DNA of 64,000 nucleotides from Streptomyces neyagawaensis (GCF_023516595.1 NZ_JAMGBG010000025.1:186001-250000); one strand, 5' to 3'; positions 20,579 to 30,539 are shown, counted from the first letter of the stretch. Made by a program: numbers and translations. The notes: generated by a model from the sequence alone, not told the origin.

Positions 20579-21532
20579 TCAGAAGCCGAGGCGGCGCAGC
20601 TGCTTGGGGTCCCGCTGCCAGTCCTTGGCGACCTTCACATGGAGGTCCAGGAAGACCGGGGTGCCGAGCAGCGCCTCGATCTGCTTGCGCGACTTGATGC
20701 CGACGTCCTTCAGGCGCTTGCCCTTGGGGCCGATGATGATGCCCTTCTGGCTGGGGCGCTCGATGTAGACGAAGGCGTGGATGTCGAGGAGGGGCTTGTC
20801 GGCGGGGCGGCCCTCGCGGGGCAGCATCTCCTCGACGACGACGGCGATGGAGTGCGGCAGCTCGTCGCGGACGCCCTCCAGCGCGGCCTCCCGGATGAGC
20901 TCGGCGATCATGACCTGCTCGGGCTCGTCGGTGAGGTCGCCCTCGGGGTAGAGGGCCGGGCCCTCCGGCAGGAGGGGGACGATCAGGTCGGCCAGCAGGT
21001 CCACCTGCTTGTCGCCGACGGCCGACACCGGGACGATCTCGGCCCACTCGAAGCCCAGCTCCTTGCCGAGCTGGTCGATCGCGATGAGCTGCTCGGCGAG
21101 CGTCTTGCTGTCCACGAGGTCGGTCTTGGTGACGATCGCGATCTTCGGCGTCTTCTTGATGGACGCCAGCTCCTTCGCGATGAACCGGTCACCGGGGCCG
21201 AGCTTCTCGTTCGCCGGGAGGCAGAAGCCGATCACGTCGACCTCGGCCCACGTGGTGCGGACGACGTCGTTGAGGCGCTCCCCCAGCAGCGTGCGCGGCT
21301 TGTGGAGGCCCGGGGTGTCGACGAGGATCAGCTGGGCGTCCGGCCGGTGCACGATGCCGCGGACGGTGTGCCGCGTCGTCTGCGGCTGGTTCGCCGTGAT
21401 CGCCACCTTCTGGCCGACCAGAGCGTTCGTGAGGGTGGACTTGCCCGCGTTGGGGCGGCCCACGAAGCAGGCGAAACCGGCACGGTGGGCGGCCTCGGCC
21501 GGCTGCTCGGATGACTGGGTACGAACGCTCAT
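20579..21532 (-). CDS. era: GTPase Era
   Basis: 317-residue ribosome-assembly GTPase that binds 16S rRNA near its 3' end. G1 GRPNAGKST, G3 DTPGLHKPR, G4 TKTD and a C-terminal KH domain with IIIGPKGKRLKDVG are all intact. The ATG at 21532 is preferred because AGGGAGA lies 10 bp upstream; the ATG at 21541 would sit too close to it, and the frame back to 21793 is a shadow of amtB. In most relatives era directly follows the CDA-like gene; here amtB-glnK and a secreted protein gene intervene. Confidence 0.97.
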   Translation of the reverse strand: MSVRTQSSEQPAEAAHRAGFACFVGRPNAGKSTLTNALVGQKVAITANQPQTTRHTVRGIVHRPDAQLILVDTPGLHKPRTLLGERLNDVVRTTWAEVDVIGFCLPANEKLGPGDRFIAKELASIKKTPKIAIVTKTDLVDSKTLAEQLIAIDQLGKELGFEWAEIVPVSAVGDKQVDLLADLIVPLLPEGPALYPEGDLTDEPEQVMIAELIREAALEGVRDELPHSIAVVVEEMLPREGRPADKPLLDIHAFVYIERPSQKGIIIGPKGKRLKDVGIKSRKQIEALLGTPVFLDLHVKVAKDWQRDPKQLRRLGF

Positions 21533-21582
21533 GGCGCCCATTCTCCCTGATCCCCGGAGCCGCCCCGTACCGGACGTGTCCG

Positions 21583-21647
21583 GTGAGCTTTCCGAAACCC
21601 TCACGCAACGAAACGTCACGGAAACACACCCGTACGCGACCGGAAAC
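21583..21647 (+). promoter_or_regulatory. Candidate GlnR operator upstream of amtB
   Basis: Four GAAAC half-motifs occur at 21594, 21610, 21621 and 21643. GTGAG-n6-GAAAC (21583-21598) and GTACG-n6-GAAAC (21632-21647) fit the actinobacterial GlnR box (GTNAC-n6-GAAAC). GAAAC-n6-GAAAC (21610-21625) lies exactly 22 bp before the last, the spacing of paired GlnR sites. The site sits 55-120 bp ahead of the amtB start, as expected for nitrogen-limitation activation. Confidence 0.7.
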
Positions 21648-21701
21648 GAGGGGCGGTGAATCTCTGACGAGCCCCGCACCCGTATCCGCTGGAGAAAGGC
21701 C

Positions 21702-23045
21702 GTGACGACCGTGACCCTGGCCGCGCCCCTCGCCGCGCCCCTGGCCGCGAAAGGCATCGACACCGGCGACACCGCCTGGCTGCTCGCCGCCACCGCGCTC
21801 GTACTGCTGATGACCCCGGGCCTGGCCCTCTTCTACGGCGGCATGGTCAGGACGAAGAGCGTCCTCAACATGCTGATGATGAGCTTCGTGTCGATCGCCC
21901 TGGTCACCGTGGTGTGGCTGGCGGCCGGGTACACGCTCGCGTTCGGCGACGACGCCTTCGGCGGCCTCATCGGGAACCTCGACCACCTCGGCATGGCGGG
22001 CATCGGGCCGGACAGCGTCCAGGGCACCGTGCCCACCGTGCTGTTCGCCACCTTCCAGCTGACCTTCGCGATCATCACGGCCGCCCTGATCAGCGGCGCC
22101 GTCGCGGACCGGGCGAAGTTCGGGGCGTGGCTGGTCTTCGTACCGGTGTGGGCGCTGCTCGTATACGTTCCGGTCACCCACTGGGTGTGGGGTCCCGGCG
22201 GCTGGATCGTGAGCGACCTCGGCGCCCTGGACTATGCGGGCGGTCTGCCGGTGGAGATCACCTCCGGCGCCTCGGGCCTCGCCCTGTGCCTGGTCCTCGG
22301 TCCCCGCCTGGGCTTCAAGAAGGACGCCATGCGCCCGCACAACCTGCCGATGGTCGTGCTGGGCGCGGGTCTGCTGTGGTTCGGCTGGTTCGGCTTCAAC
22401 GCCGGCTCCGCCCTCGGCGCGAACGGTATGGCCGCCGCCGTGTTCCTCAACACCCTCGCCGCCGGCTGCACCGGCCTGCTGGGCTGGCTGTTCGTGGAGC
22501 AGCGACGCGACGGCCACCCGACGACGCTGGGCGCGGCCTCCGGCGCCGTCGCGGGTCTCGTCGCGATCACCCCGTCCTGCGGCTCGGTGTCGCTGCTCGG
22601 CGCGCTGGTCATCGGCCTCGCCGCCGGTGTCGTGTGCAGTTACGCGGTGAGCTGGAAGTTCAGGCTGAACTACGACGACTCCCTCGACGTCGTCGGCGTC
22701 CACCTGGTCGGCGGGATCATCGGCACGGTGCTCATCGGTGTCTTCGCCGTCGAGTCGATGACCGGCGGCCCCGAGGGCCTGCTGCACGGCGGCGGGCTCG
22801 GCCAGCTGGGCAGGCAGCTGGTGGCCGTGGTCGCCGTCGGGGCGTACGCGTTCCTCGTGACGTACGGCGTCGGCAGGCTGATCGACAGGCTGCTGGGCTT
22901 CCGCGCGGACGAGGAGCACGAGCACACCGGCCTCGACCTTACGGTCCACGCCGAGACGGCATACGATCACGGCGTCCTGGGCCACGGCGCCCCGGTCACC
23001 GCGTCCGTCCCGTCCATTTCCTCCACGCAGAAGGCCAAGGCTTAA
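21702..23045 (+). CDS. amtB: Ammonium transporter
   Basis: 447-residue Amt/MEP/Rh channel with 11 membrane segments. The signature MTPGLALFYGGMVRTKSVLN is near the N-terminus, and the pore histidines lie in VTHWVWG and VGVHLVGGIIG. It imports ammonium when nitrogen is scarce. The GTG follows GGAGAAAGGCC. It is followed 3 bp later by glnK, whose product plugs the channel when nitrogen is replete. GlnR-like boxes precede it. Confidence 0.95.
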   Translation: MTTVTLAAPLAAPLAAKGIDTGDTAWLLAATALVLLMTPGLALFYGGMVRTKSVLNMLMMSFVSIALVTVVWLAAGYTLAFGDDAFGGLIGNLDHLGMAGIGPDSVQGTVPTVLFATFQLTFAIITAALISGAVADRAKFGAWLVFVPVWALLVYVPVTHWVWGPGGWIVSDLGALDYAGGLPVEITSGASGLALCLVLGPRLGFKKDAMRPHNLPMVVLGAGLLWFGWFGFNAGSALGANGMAAAVFLNTLAAGCTGLLGWLFVEQRRDGHPTTLGAASGAVAGLVAITPSCGSVSLLGALVIGLAAGVVCSYAVSWKFRLNYDDSLDVVGVHLVGGIIGTVLIGVFAVESMTGGPEGLLHGGGLGQLGRQLVAVVAVGAYAFLVTYGVGRLIDRLLGFRADEEHEHTGLDLTVHAETAYDHGVLGHGAPVTASVPSISSTQKAKA

Positions 23046-23387
<342 letters not shown>

Positions 23388-23406
23388 CGCGCGGGGCCGA
23401 GAGCGA

Positions 23407-23451
23407 GGCCGAGGGGTGGTGCCGCCGGACGGGCGGCACCACCCCTCGGCC
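23407..23451 (+). terminator. Strong hairpin terminator after glnK
   Basis: A perfect 20-bp stem (23407-23426 with 23432-23451) with a GGACG loop, 19 bp after the glnK stop. The gene beyond it ends in the opposite direction, so it may act both ways. Confidence 0.85.
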
Positions 23452-23467
23452 GTTCACGTTCCGCGGA

Positions 23468-23944
23468 TCAGTCGAACACGAACGGGCCGGGCGACTGCGG
23501 TCCGCTCGCCGTGCAGCTCACGGGGAAGCCGAAGACGACCATCCGCAGGGAGCCGCCGTACGCCTCCAGGCTGTCGCCGGGGGCGACGGTGCCGGTGAGC
23601 GGGCCGACGACCATGCCGTCGCCGGCGGCCATCGCCGGGTTCTCGGTGCCGGTGAAGGAGGTGGTGCCGCCGCCCGCCTTCACGAAGGTGAGCGTGGACT
23701 GGATGGAGTCCTCGGCGAAGGCGATCGGTGCGGTGATCCCCGAGGAGGAGAGGGTCACGGTGGCGGACGTGCCGTTCTGGGTGGCCGTGAGGGTGGCCGC
23801 GCCGGAGCCGCCGATCGCGCAGCTGGCATTGATCGTCGCGGACTGCGGGGTGACGGCCGCGGCGCTGGGGGCGAGAGCGAGGCCGGTGACGGCGAGCGTC
23901 CCCGCGGCGAACGCCGCGCCGACTCCGAGTCGTATGCGTCTCAT
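23468..23944 (-). CDS. Small secreted protein, unknown function
   Basis: 158 residues. The signal peptide is MRRIRLGVGAAFAAGTLAVTG with a hydrophobic core and an APSAAA-VTP cleavage region near residue 32. The mature part is Ser/Thr/Gly-rich with alternating beta-strand pattern and two cysteines (ASCAIGG near the N-terminus, PVSCTASG near the C-terminus) likely to form a disulfide. No family is recognised; it resembles the many small exported beta-rich proteins of Streptomyces. The ATG at 23944 follows AAGGGAAGGGA; a GTG at 23968 is possible. Confidence 0.75.
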   Translation of the reverse strand: MRRIRLGVGAAFAAGTLAVTGLALAPSAAAVTPQSATINASCAIGGSGAATLTATQNGTSATVTLSSSGITAPIAFAEDSIQSTLTFVKAGGGTTSFTGTENPAMAAGDGMVVGPLTGTVAPGDSLEAYGGSLRMVVFGFPVSCTASGPQSPGPFVFD

Positions 23945-24343
23945 CGAGCGATTTCCCTTCCCTTGCACGGGAGTTGCACGGGGCTTGGGGACAGCCCCGT
24001 ACGGCCCGGTACGGGCATTGCCATGTGGGGGCGGAACAACGCGCGGCCGCGCGGCGGAATCTGACGGTCCGCCAGAGGAACGGCTCCATTGAGACGCGCG
24101 GCGCCCGAGATTGCAAGAGAAGCTCTGCCGGTCGCGCCCGGGGTCGACGAAAGTGGCCGAAGCCCTACGTCGGTTGCATGCTCAACCACTGCGGGAGGGA
24201 CGCACACGCGGGCGTTTGGTCCCGTCCCGCGTGGGATGTCGACGGCCGGAACCGGATGTCCACTCGCCCACGCGTGGAACTCACGCCGACCCGGACGACT
24301 GTTACCGGCCGTAACGCTTGAGTGGGAGCGGCCCCGGCGGGGC
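23945..24343. other. Gene-free stretch with two small palindromes
   Basis: This 399-bp gap holds the promoter region of the secreted-protein gene and the 3' side of the CDA-like gene. A 7-bp hairpin (23996-24002 with 24009-24015, CCCGTAC/GTACGGG) lies in the probable leader of the secreted gene. A GTTAC-n5-GTAAC palindrome sits at 24301-24315. Short frames here have no ribosome site or recognisable product. Confidence 0.45.
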
Positions 24344-24697
24344 TCAGCCCGCCGTCACCGTCGCCCGTACCGTGCCGTCCGGACCAGCCAGCAGCACCGG
24401 GGTTCCCGCGCCGCCGAGGTCGCGCACGGCGGCACGGTCCTCGTCGGAGACGGCGTCGGAGTCGCTCACCACGGCCGCCGCCTCCAGGGACTTCGCGCCG
24501 GAGGCCACCGCCATGGCGACGGCGGTGCGCAGCGCGCTGAGCCGCAGGGAGTCCAGGGCGACGGTTCCGGCGACGTACGTCCGGCCCGTCTCGTCGCGTA
24601 CGGCCGCGCCCTCGGGCACGCCGTTGCGGGCCCGCGCGGAACGGGCCAGGGTGACGATCTTGCGGTCCTCGGGGTCGAGCGCGCTGCTGTCGGTCAT
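24344..24697 (-). CDS. Cytidine deaminase-like protein lacking zinc ligands
   Basis: 117 residues with the cytidine-deaminase fold pattern (an N-terminal helix ARSARARNGVPEGAAVRDETG and strand GRTYVAGTVALDSLRLSALRTAVAMAVASG) at the position next to era where actinobacteria carry such a gene. True CDAs need a His/Cys plus a PCxxC pair for zinc. This protein contains no cysteine and no histidine, so it cannot be a classical zinc deaminase. A ligand-binding or structural role is possible. The ATG at 24697 starts the gene; longer frames run into the neighbouring regulator. Confidence 0.75.
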   Translation of the reverse strand: MTDSSALDPEDRKIVTLARSARARNGVPEGAAVRDETGRTYVAGTVALDSLRLSALRTAVAMAVASGAKSLEAAAVVSDSDAVSDEDRAAVRDLGGAGTPVLLAGPDGTVRATVTAG

Positions 24698-24735
24698 GAT
24701 CCGAGCATACGTAGCCGCGCGGCCGGCACCCACGC

Positions 24736-25623
24736 TCACCCCGCCACCGGGTACAGGGCCCCGCGCCTGCCCTCCGGCGAGACCAGCCGCTCCAGCTTGG
24801 CCGCGGTGTCCGCCTCGTCCAGCGGGGTGTGGAGCACGATGGTCAGATCGGGCCGGGCCGGCATCTTCATCACACTGGACTCCAGGCAGAGCAGCCCGAG
24901 CACCGGATGGTCCAGCTCCTTGCGGATCTGCCCGGCGTCCTCGATGTCCCGCCGCTCCCACAGGGCCGCGAACTCGGGGCTCACCGCCATGACCCGGGCC
25001 AGCAGCTCCCGCAGCCCCTCGTCGTCGGGCGTCGCCGAGCACGCCGCCCGGAACTGGGCGACGACCGAGCAGGCGTTCGCCTCCCAACTCCGGGAGCGGG
25101 AGCGGTACATCGGGTCGGTGAAGAAGTCCATCAGGCAGTTCTGGGTGACACCGGGGCGCACCCCGAGGACGAGGGCGGCCGCGTCGTTGTGGAGGACGCT
25201 GTTGTAGTACCGGTCCATGATGTGCGCCGGGTACGGCATCCACGCGTCCAGCATGCGCCGCAGCCCGTCGCACATGTCGCGGCGCTCGGGCTCCGGTTCG
25301 GGGACGGGCGGGTTGAGCCCGGCGAGGAGGTACAGGTGCCGCCGTTCGGCGCCGCTGAGCCGCAGCACCCGGGCGACGGCGTCGAGGACCTGCGGGGAGA
25401 CGGAGATGTCCCGTCCCTGCTCCAGCCACTGGTACCAGGAGGCGCCCACGCCCGCGAGGACGGCGACCTCCTCACGGCGCAGACCGGGCGTACGACGCCG
25501 GGCCCCGCCGTCGGGCAGCCCGGCGTCGGCCGGGGAGACCCGGGCCCGCCTGCTCATCAGGAACTCACGCAGTTCGGTGCGGCGGTGCGTCCTGCCCGCC
25601 GCGGTCCCCGCGACCGCTGCCAC
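24736..25623 (-). CDS. XRE-family regulator with MmyB-type ligand-binding domain
   Basis: 295 residues. Residues 15-95 form a helix-turn-helix (RRTPGLRREEVAVLAGVGASWYQWLEQGR, quoted in parts: GLRREEVAVLAGVG is the recognition region). Residues 100-285 match the MmyB-like ligand-binding domain (AHIMDRYYNSVLHNDAA, the SVMKMPARPDLTIVLHTP end), thought to bind fatty-acid-like or other small ligands. The GTG start follows GGGGGAG at 8 bp. It is divergent from a DHA2 exporter gene 126 bp away, the classic layout of a local regulator of efflux. Confidence 0.88.
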   Translation of the reverse strand: MAAVAGTAAGRTHRRTELREFLMSRRARVSPADAGLPDGGARRRTPGLRREEVAVLAGVGASWYQWLEQGRDISVSPQVLDAVARVLRLSGAERRHLYLLAGLNPPVPEPEPERRDMCDGLRRMLDAWMPYPAHIMDRYYNSVLHNDAAALVLGVRPGVTQNCLMDFFTDPMYRSRSRSWEANACSVVAQFRAACSATPDDEGLRELLARVMAVSPEFAALWERRDIEDAGQIRKELDHPVLGLLCLESSVMKMPARPDLTIVLHTPLDEADTAAKLERLVSPEGRRGALYPVAG

Positions 25624-25680
25624 GTGTCCGACTCCCCCGGTTCGACGGCATGCCGGCGGCCACCCCGCCGCCGGCCGACG

Positions 25681-25698
25681 GGTGGTGGTGCCACCACC
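25681..25698. promoter_or_regulatory. Candidate operator palindrome in the regulator/exporter divergent promoter
   Basis: GGTGGTGG-TG-CCACCACC, two perfect 8-bp arms around 2 bp, midway between the divergent XRE/MmyB regulator and MFS exporter starts. A self- and target-binding site for the regulator is the natural reading. Confidence 0.5.
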
Positions 25699-25749
25699 AG
25701 GACAACTGCCCGCTCCCCATGGCTATTCCGGCCGCCGCACTGTCTTCCC

Positions 25750-27192
25750 ATGGCAATCGACACCAAGTCCCCGGCCGCCGCCCCCGGCGGACGCACCGCC
25801 CTGTCCCCACGCGACCGTCTCGTCCTGTTCGTCCTGTGCGCCGCCCAGTTCATGGTCGCGCTCGACTTCTCCGTCCTGAACGTGGCGCTGCCCGTCCTCG
25901 GCCCCGACCTCGGCATGAGCCCGTCGGCGCTCCAGTGGGCGGTGACGGCGTTCGCGCTGCCCTCCGGCGGTTTCCTGCTCCTCTTCGGCCGGGTCGGCGA
26001 CCTGTACGGCCGACGCCGGCTGTTCCTCGCCGGGCTGGCCCTGTTCGGCGCGGCCTCGGTGCTGGCGACGTTCGCCTGGGACCCGGCGTCGTTCCTGGCG
26101 GGCCGCGCGCTCCAGGGCCTCGGCGCCGCGGCGATCGTGCCGACGGGCATGTCGCTGCTGACGACCACGTTCCCGGAGGGGCCGGCCCGTGACCGCGCCC
26201 TCGGTGTCTCGGGCACCGTGCTGTCGCTGGGCTTCACCTTCGGGATGGTGGCCGGCGGGGTGATGACCGACGCGCTCGGCTGGCGCTCCACGATGGGTCT
26301 GCTCGCCGTCTTCGCACTGCTGGTGCTGCCGCTGGCCCCCGGTCTGCTGCCCGAGTCCCGCACCCCGGAGCGCCCGCGGCTGGACGTGCCCGGCGCGATC
26401 ACGGTCACCGGTGGTCTGCTCGCCGTCATCTACGCCCTGTCCACCGCGGCGGAGCGCGGCTTCGGCGGCGCCGACGTGATCGGCACACTCGTCGTGGGTC
26501 TCGCCCTGCTGGTGGCCTTCGTCCGCGTCGAGTCCCGTGCGAAGGAGCCGCTGGTGTCCCTGCCGATGCTGCGGCGCCGGACGGTGGCGTGGGGCAACCT
26601 GGGCGGTCTCGTCACCTTCTCGATGATGTCGACGGTGGTCTTCGTCCTGACGCTCTACCTCCAGGAGACCCTGCGGCTGTCGGCGTTCGAGACGGGCCTG
26701 GTCTTCGGCACCCAGGGGCTGCTGTCGGCGGTGGCCGGCACCTACGCCCCCCGCGTCATCGGCCGCTTCGGCGCCCGCCGCACCCTGGTCGCCTCCCTGG
26801 CCGGCCAGGGCGTGCTGACCGCCGCCCTGCTGGGGATCGGCGAGGCCGGCTGGTCGGTGTGGCTCGCGGTGGCCGCGGTCTCCCTGGCGAGCATGTGCCA
26901 CCTGGGCGCGATCATCTCCTACGGCCTGACCGTGACCTCCGGTGTCCCCGACCACGAACAGGGCCTCGCCACCGGCCTGGTGACCTCCACCCAGCAGGTC
27001 GGTATCACCGTCGGCATCCCGCTCCTCGGTGTCCTCGCCACCACCTCGGGCGATCTGCTCGCCGGGGTCCACCTGGTGCTCGCCCTGGACACGGCGATCG
27101 TCCTGGCGGCGGCGGTCCTGGTCGCGGTGGGTCTGCGCGTGGGGCGCGGCGCGTCAGGGGCGGTCGAGGCGCAGCCGCTCGGCTCGCGGTAG
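25750..27192 (+). CDS. MFS drug exporter, DHA2 (EmrB/QacA) type
   Basis: 480 residues with about 14 hydrophobic segments. Motifs are DFSVLNVALPVLGPDLG in helix 1, GRVGDLYGRRRLFLAG for loop 2-3, and the motif C region GTVLSLGFTFGMVAGG that marks proton antiporters. It probably expels a toxic or signalling metabolite under control of the divergent regulator. The ATG at 25750 has no good ribosome site, so translation may be leaderless or start elsewhere. The 3' end overlaps the convergent mmcQ-like gene by 39 bp. Confidence 0.88.
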   Translation: MAIDTKSPAAAPGGRTALSPRDRLVLFVLCAAQFMVALDFSVLNVALPVLGPDLGMSPSALQWAVTAFALPSGGFLLLFGRVGDLYGRRRLFLAGLALFGAASVLATFAWDPASFLAGRALQGLGAAAIVPTGMSLLTTTFPEGPARDRALGVSGTVLSLGFTFGMVAGGVMTDALGWRSTMGLLAVFALLVLPLAPGLLPESRTPERPRLDVPGAITVTGGLLAVIYALSTAAERGFGGADVIGTLVVGLALLVAFVRVESRAKEPLVSLPMLRRRTVAWGNLGGLVTFSMMSTVVFVLTLYLQETLRLSAFETGLVFGTQGLLSAVAGTYAPRVIGRFGARRTLVASLAGQGVLTAALLGIGEAGWSVWLAVAAVSLASMCHLGAIISYGLTVTSGVPDHEQGLATGLVTSTQQVGITVGIPLLGVLATTSGDLLAGVHLVLALDTAIVLAAAVLVAVGLRVGRGASGAVEAQPLGSR

Positions 27193-27513
27193 CCCGGCCA
27201 CGACCAGGTCGTACGAGTCCTCGATGAGCTCCCGGACAACGGCGTCCGGGAGATCGCCGTCGACCGTCACCGTGTTCCAGTGGCGCTTGTTCATGTGGTA
27301 GCCGGGGGCGATCAGACCGGGGTGCTCGCCGCGCAGCCGGACCGCGTCCTCGGGGTCGCACTTGAGGTTGACCTTCAGGGGCCGCTGCTCCGTCCAGCTC
27401 AGCGCGAACATCTTGCCGAGGACCTTGAAGACGGAGATCTCCGGACGGAACGGGAAGTCCTCGACGGCCTCGTCGAAGGACAGGCAGAAGGCGCGCAGCT
27501 CGTCGGGGGTCAT
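27154..27513 (-). CDS. MmcQ/YjbR family protein
   Basis: 119-residue double-wing DNA-binding-like protein. Typical motifs are FDEAVEDFPFRPEISVFKV, FALSW and PGYHMNKRHWNTVTVDGDLPDAVV ending in SYDLVVAGLP. Function is uncertain across the family. The ATG overlaps the stop of the CNNM/CBS gene (ATGA), so it is last of the phoH-ybeY-corC operon. Its last 39 bp overlap the convergent exporter gene. Confidence 0.85.
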   Translation of the reverse strand: MTPDELRAFCLSFDEAVEDFPFRPEISVFKVLGKMFALSWTEQRPLKVNLKCDPEDAVRLRGEHPGLIAPGYHMNKRHWNTVTVDGDLPDAVVRELIEDSYDLVVAGLPRAERLRLDRP

Positions 27514-28817
27514 TCCGCCTTGGCCTCCTCCTCCGCCGGCTCGACCGGGCCGATCGGCTCCACCAGCACCGTGACGATCTTGTTCCGGCGGCCGGCCGCG
27601 GCCTCCGCGGTGAGCCGCAGTTCCCGCCCGTCGGGCAGTTCCACGACCGAGGAGGCGCCGGCGATGGGCACCCGCCCCAGCGCCTTGGCGAGGAGACCAC
27701 CGACGGTCTCCACGTCCTCGTCGTCGTAGGCGTCGAGGCCGTACAGCTCACCGAGGTCGGTGATGTCGAGGCGGGCGGTGACCCGGTGGCGGTCGTCGCC
27801 GAGCTCCTCCACCGGGGGCAGCTCCCGGTCGTACTCGTCGGTGATCTCGCCGACGATCTCCTCCAGGATGTCCTCGATGGTGACGATGCCGGCGGTGCCG
27901 CCGTACTCGTCGATGACGACGGCGACGTGATTGCGTTCCTGCTGCATCTCGCGGAGCAGGTCGCCGGCGTTCTTGGTGTCGGGGACGAAGACCGCGGGGC
28001 GCATGGCGGTGGAGACCAGTTCGTTCTCGGCGTCGCGGTTGATGTGCGTCCTACGGGCCATGTCCTTGAGGTAGACCACGCCGACGATGTCGTCCTCGCT
28101 CTCCCCGGTGACGGGGATGCGGGAGAAACCGGACCGCAGGGCGAGGGTGAGCGCCTGGCGGATCGTCTTGTACCGCTCGATGACGACGAGGTCGGTGCGC
28201 GGGACCATCACCTCGCGGACGAGGGTGTCGCCGAGTTCGAACACCGAGTGCACCATGCGGCGCTCCTCGGCCTCGATCAGTGACTCCTGCTCGGCGAGGT
28301 CGACCATTGCGCGCAGCTCCGCCTCGGAGGCGAAGGGGCCGCGGCGGAAGCCCTTGCCGGGGGTGAGCGCGTTGCCGATGAGGATCAGCAGGGCCGGGAC
28401 GGGGCCCATGATCCGGGCCAGCGGCAGCAGCACGTACGCCGCGGCCGTGGCCGTGTTCAGGGGGTGCTGGCGGCCGATGGTGCGCGGGGAGACGCCGACG
28501 GCGACATAGGAGACGAGGACCATGACGCCGATGGCGACGGCCAGCGCCTGCCAGGTCTCGTCGAACTCCTTCAAGCACGCGTACGTGACGAGGGCCGCGG
28601 CGGCCATCTCGCACGCCACGCGCACCAGGAGCGCGACGTTCAGATAGCGGGTCGGGTCGGCCGTGACCTGGGCGAGCTTGGCGCTGCCGCGCCGCCCGGA
28701 CCGTACGGCCTCCTCGGCCCGGAAGCTGGAGACCCGGGCGAGGCCCGCCTCCGCGCAGGCGGCGAGCCAGGCGACGACGACCAGGGCGACGGCACCGCTG
28801 ACGAGGGATGCGCTCAT
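27510..28817 (-). CDS. Hemolysin-family CNNM/CBS-pair membrane protein (CorC/HlyC)
   Basis: 435 residues. The N-terminal CNNM domain with about four membrane segments (residues 1-165) is followed by two CBS domains ([21 protein letters not shown], ... [17 protein letters not shown]) and a C-terminal CorC_HlyC domain ([21 protein letters not shown] region). The family is linked to magnesium/cobalt transport. The ATG overlaps the ybeY stop (ATGA). Longer upstream frames are shadows of ybeY. Confidence 0.92.
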   Translation of the reverse strand: MSASLVSGAVALVVVAWLAACAEAGLARVSSFRAEEAVRSGRRGSAKLAQVTADPTRYLNVALLVRVACEMAAAALVTYACLKEFDETWQALAVAIGVMVLVSYVAVGVSPRTIGRQHPLNTATAAAYVLLPLARIMGPVPALLILIGNALTPGKGFRRGPFASEAELRAMVDLAEQESLIEAEERRMVHSVFELGDTLVREVMVPRTDLVVIERYKTIRQALTLALRSGFSRIPVTGESEDDIVGVVYLKDMARRTHINRDAENELVSTAMRPAVFVPDTKNAGDLLREMQQERNHVAVVIDEYGGTAGIVTIEDILEEIVGEITDEYDRELPPVEELGDDRHRVTARLDITDLGELYGLDAYDDEDVETVGGLLAKALGRVPIAGASSVVELPDGRELRLTAEAAAGRRNKIVTVLVEPIGPVEPAEEEAKAE

Positions 28818-29311
28818 GACACGGTCGGGGCCGGGGACGGGCCGGTGAGGCCCTTCTCCGCGCGCCAGCCGTCCACGATGGCCGCCTGGAGACCGAACAT
28901 CTCGGCCTTCTCGTCGGGCTCCTCGTGGTCGTAGCCGAGGAGGTGCAGCACTCCGTGGACGGTCAGGAGCTGGAGCTCCTCGTCCATGGAGTGCTGTGTG
29001 GCCGCTTCCTTGCCCTGTTTCTCGGCGACCTCGGGGCACAGCACGATGTCCCCGAGGAGGCCCTGCGGCGGCTCGTCGTCGTCCTTCGACGGCGGACGCA
29101 GCTCGTCCATGGGAAAGGACATGACATCCGTGGGGCCGGGCAGGTCCATCCACTGGATGTGCAGCTGCTCCATGGCGTCGGCGTCCACGACGATCACCGA
29201 CAGTTCGGAGAGCGGGTGGATGCGCATCCGCGCGAGTGCGTAGCGGGCGATGTCGAGGATCGCCTGCTCGTCGACCTCGGTTCCGGACTCGTTGTTGACG
29301 TCGATCGACAT
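28814..29311 (-). CDS. ybeY: Endoribonuclease YbeY
   Basis: 165-residue metalloprotein for 16S rRNA 3'-end maturation and ribosome quality control. The zinc triad lies in [16 protein letters not shown]. Conserved [17 protein letters not shown] and [12 protein letters not shown] segments are present. It starts 14 bp after phoH and overlaps the CBS gene by 4 bp, keeping the conserved phoH-ybeY-corC order. Confidence 0.96.
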   Translation of the reverse strand: MSIDVNNESGTEVDEQAILDIARYALARMRIHPLSELSVIVVDADAMEQLHIQWMDLPGPTDVMSFPMDELRPPSKDDDEPPQGLLGDIVLCPEVAEKQGKEAATQHSMDEELQLLTVHGVLHLLGYDHEEPDEKAEMFGLQAAIVDGWRAEKGLTGPSPAPTVS

Positions 29312-29325
29312 GGCGCTGTGCTTGT

Positions 29326-30393
29326 CTACTTCCCCTTGTGCCCGGCCCTGCCGCGGCTCTTGTGGGAGCCGTTCTGGGTGCCGTGCTGGCTGTCGTACTG
29401 CTCGTACGCGTCGACGATACGGCCGACGAGCTTGTGCCGGACGACATCCTGCGACGACAGCCGGGAGAAGTGCACGTCCTCGACGCCGTCCAGGATGTCC
29501 TGGACCTGGCGCAGACCGGACTTCGTGCCGTCCGGCAGGTCGACCTGCGTCACGTCACCCGTGATCACGATCTTCGAGTCGAAGCCGAGGCGGGTGAGGA
29601 ACATCTTCATCTGCTCGGGCGAGGTGTTCTGGGCCTCGTCGAGGATGATGAAGGCGTCGTTGAGCGTACGGCCGCGCATGTACGCCAGGGGCGCGACCTC
29701 GATGGTCCCGGCGGCCATGAGCCTCGGGATCGAGTCGGGGTCGAGCATGTCGTGCAGCGCGTCGTACAGCGGGCGCAGGTAGGGGTCGATCTTCTCGTAG
29801 AGGGTGCCCGGCAGGAAGCCGAGCCGCTCGCCGGCCTCGACGGCGGGGCGGGTCAGGATGATGCGGTTGACCTGCTTGGACTGCAGGGCCTGTACGGCCT
29901 TGGCCATCGCCAGGTAGGTCTTGCCGGTGCCGGCGGGGCCGATGCCGAAGACGATGGTGTGCTTGTCGATCGCGTCGACGTACCGCTTCTGGTTGAGCGT
30001 CTTGGGGCGGATGGTGCGGCCGCGCGAGGACAGGATGTTCTGCGTGAGCACCTCGGCCGGGGTCTCCTGGCCGTCGCCCTTGCCGTTCTCACTCGCCCTC
30101 AGCATGGCGATCGAGCGTTCCACTGCGTCCTCCGTCATCGGCTGTCCGGTGCGGAGCACCAGCATCATCTCGTCGAACAGGCGCTGGACGAGAGCGACTT
30201 CCGGGGCGTCGCCGACCGCGCTGATCTCATTGCCCCGGACGTGGATGTCGACCGCCGGGAAGGCCTTCTCGATCACGCGCAGGAGGGAGTCGCCGGAACC
30301 CAGCACGGTCACCATGGGGTGCGCCGCGGGGACGGTGAACTGCGCTCTCGCCTTGTCCTGCGCGGGGGTGTGAGCTGTGGGTGTCTGCGTCAT
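29326..30393 (-). CDS. phoH: PhoH-family ATPase
   Basis: 355 residues with Walker [14 protein letters not shown], Walker [17 protein letters not shown], and RAFxGS-like C-terminal motifs, plus the N-terminal KH-like segment [14 protein letters not shown]. The family are RNA-associated P-loop proteins co-transcribed with ybeY. The ATG at 30393 is used. An AAGGAGGAC lies 23 bp upstream, directly before an in-frame GTG at 30414 but only 2 bp from it, so neither start has ideal spacing. Confidence 0.93.
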   Translation of the reverse strand: MTQTPTAHTPAQDKARAQFTVPAAHPMVTVLGSGDSLLRVIEKAFPAVDIHVRGNEISAVGDAPEVALVQRLFDEMMLVLRTGQPMTEDAVERSIAMLRASENGKGDGQETPAEVLTQNILSSRGRTIRPKTLNQKRYVDAIDKHTIVFGIGPAGTGKTYLAMAKAVQALQSKQVNRIILTRPAVEAGERLGFLPGTLYEKIDPYLRPLYDALHDMLDPDSIPRLMAAGTIEVAPLAYMRGRTLNDAFIILDEAQNTSPEQMKMFLTRLGFDSKIVITGDVTQVDLPDGTKSGLRQVQDILDGVEDVHFSRLSSQDVVRHKLVGRIVDAYEQYDSQHGTQNGSHKSRGRAGHKGK

Positions 30394-30539
30394 GGGCCGG
30401 CTCTGGGGCCGCACGTCCTCCTTGTAACGGCTCGCAGGCCCTGTACGGGGGCTGCGCTTGCGATTCAAGGGTACGCCGGGGCACCGACAACACCGTAGGA
30501 GTTTTCGACGGCGCGGATGAGCTTCGGGGGCTCGATGGC

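Noticed and set aside
24177..24320. Small plus-strand frame starting MLNHCGRDAH
   Set aside because: No ribosome site, poor codon bias and no recognisable family; lies in the promoter region of the secreted-protein gene.
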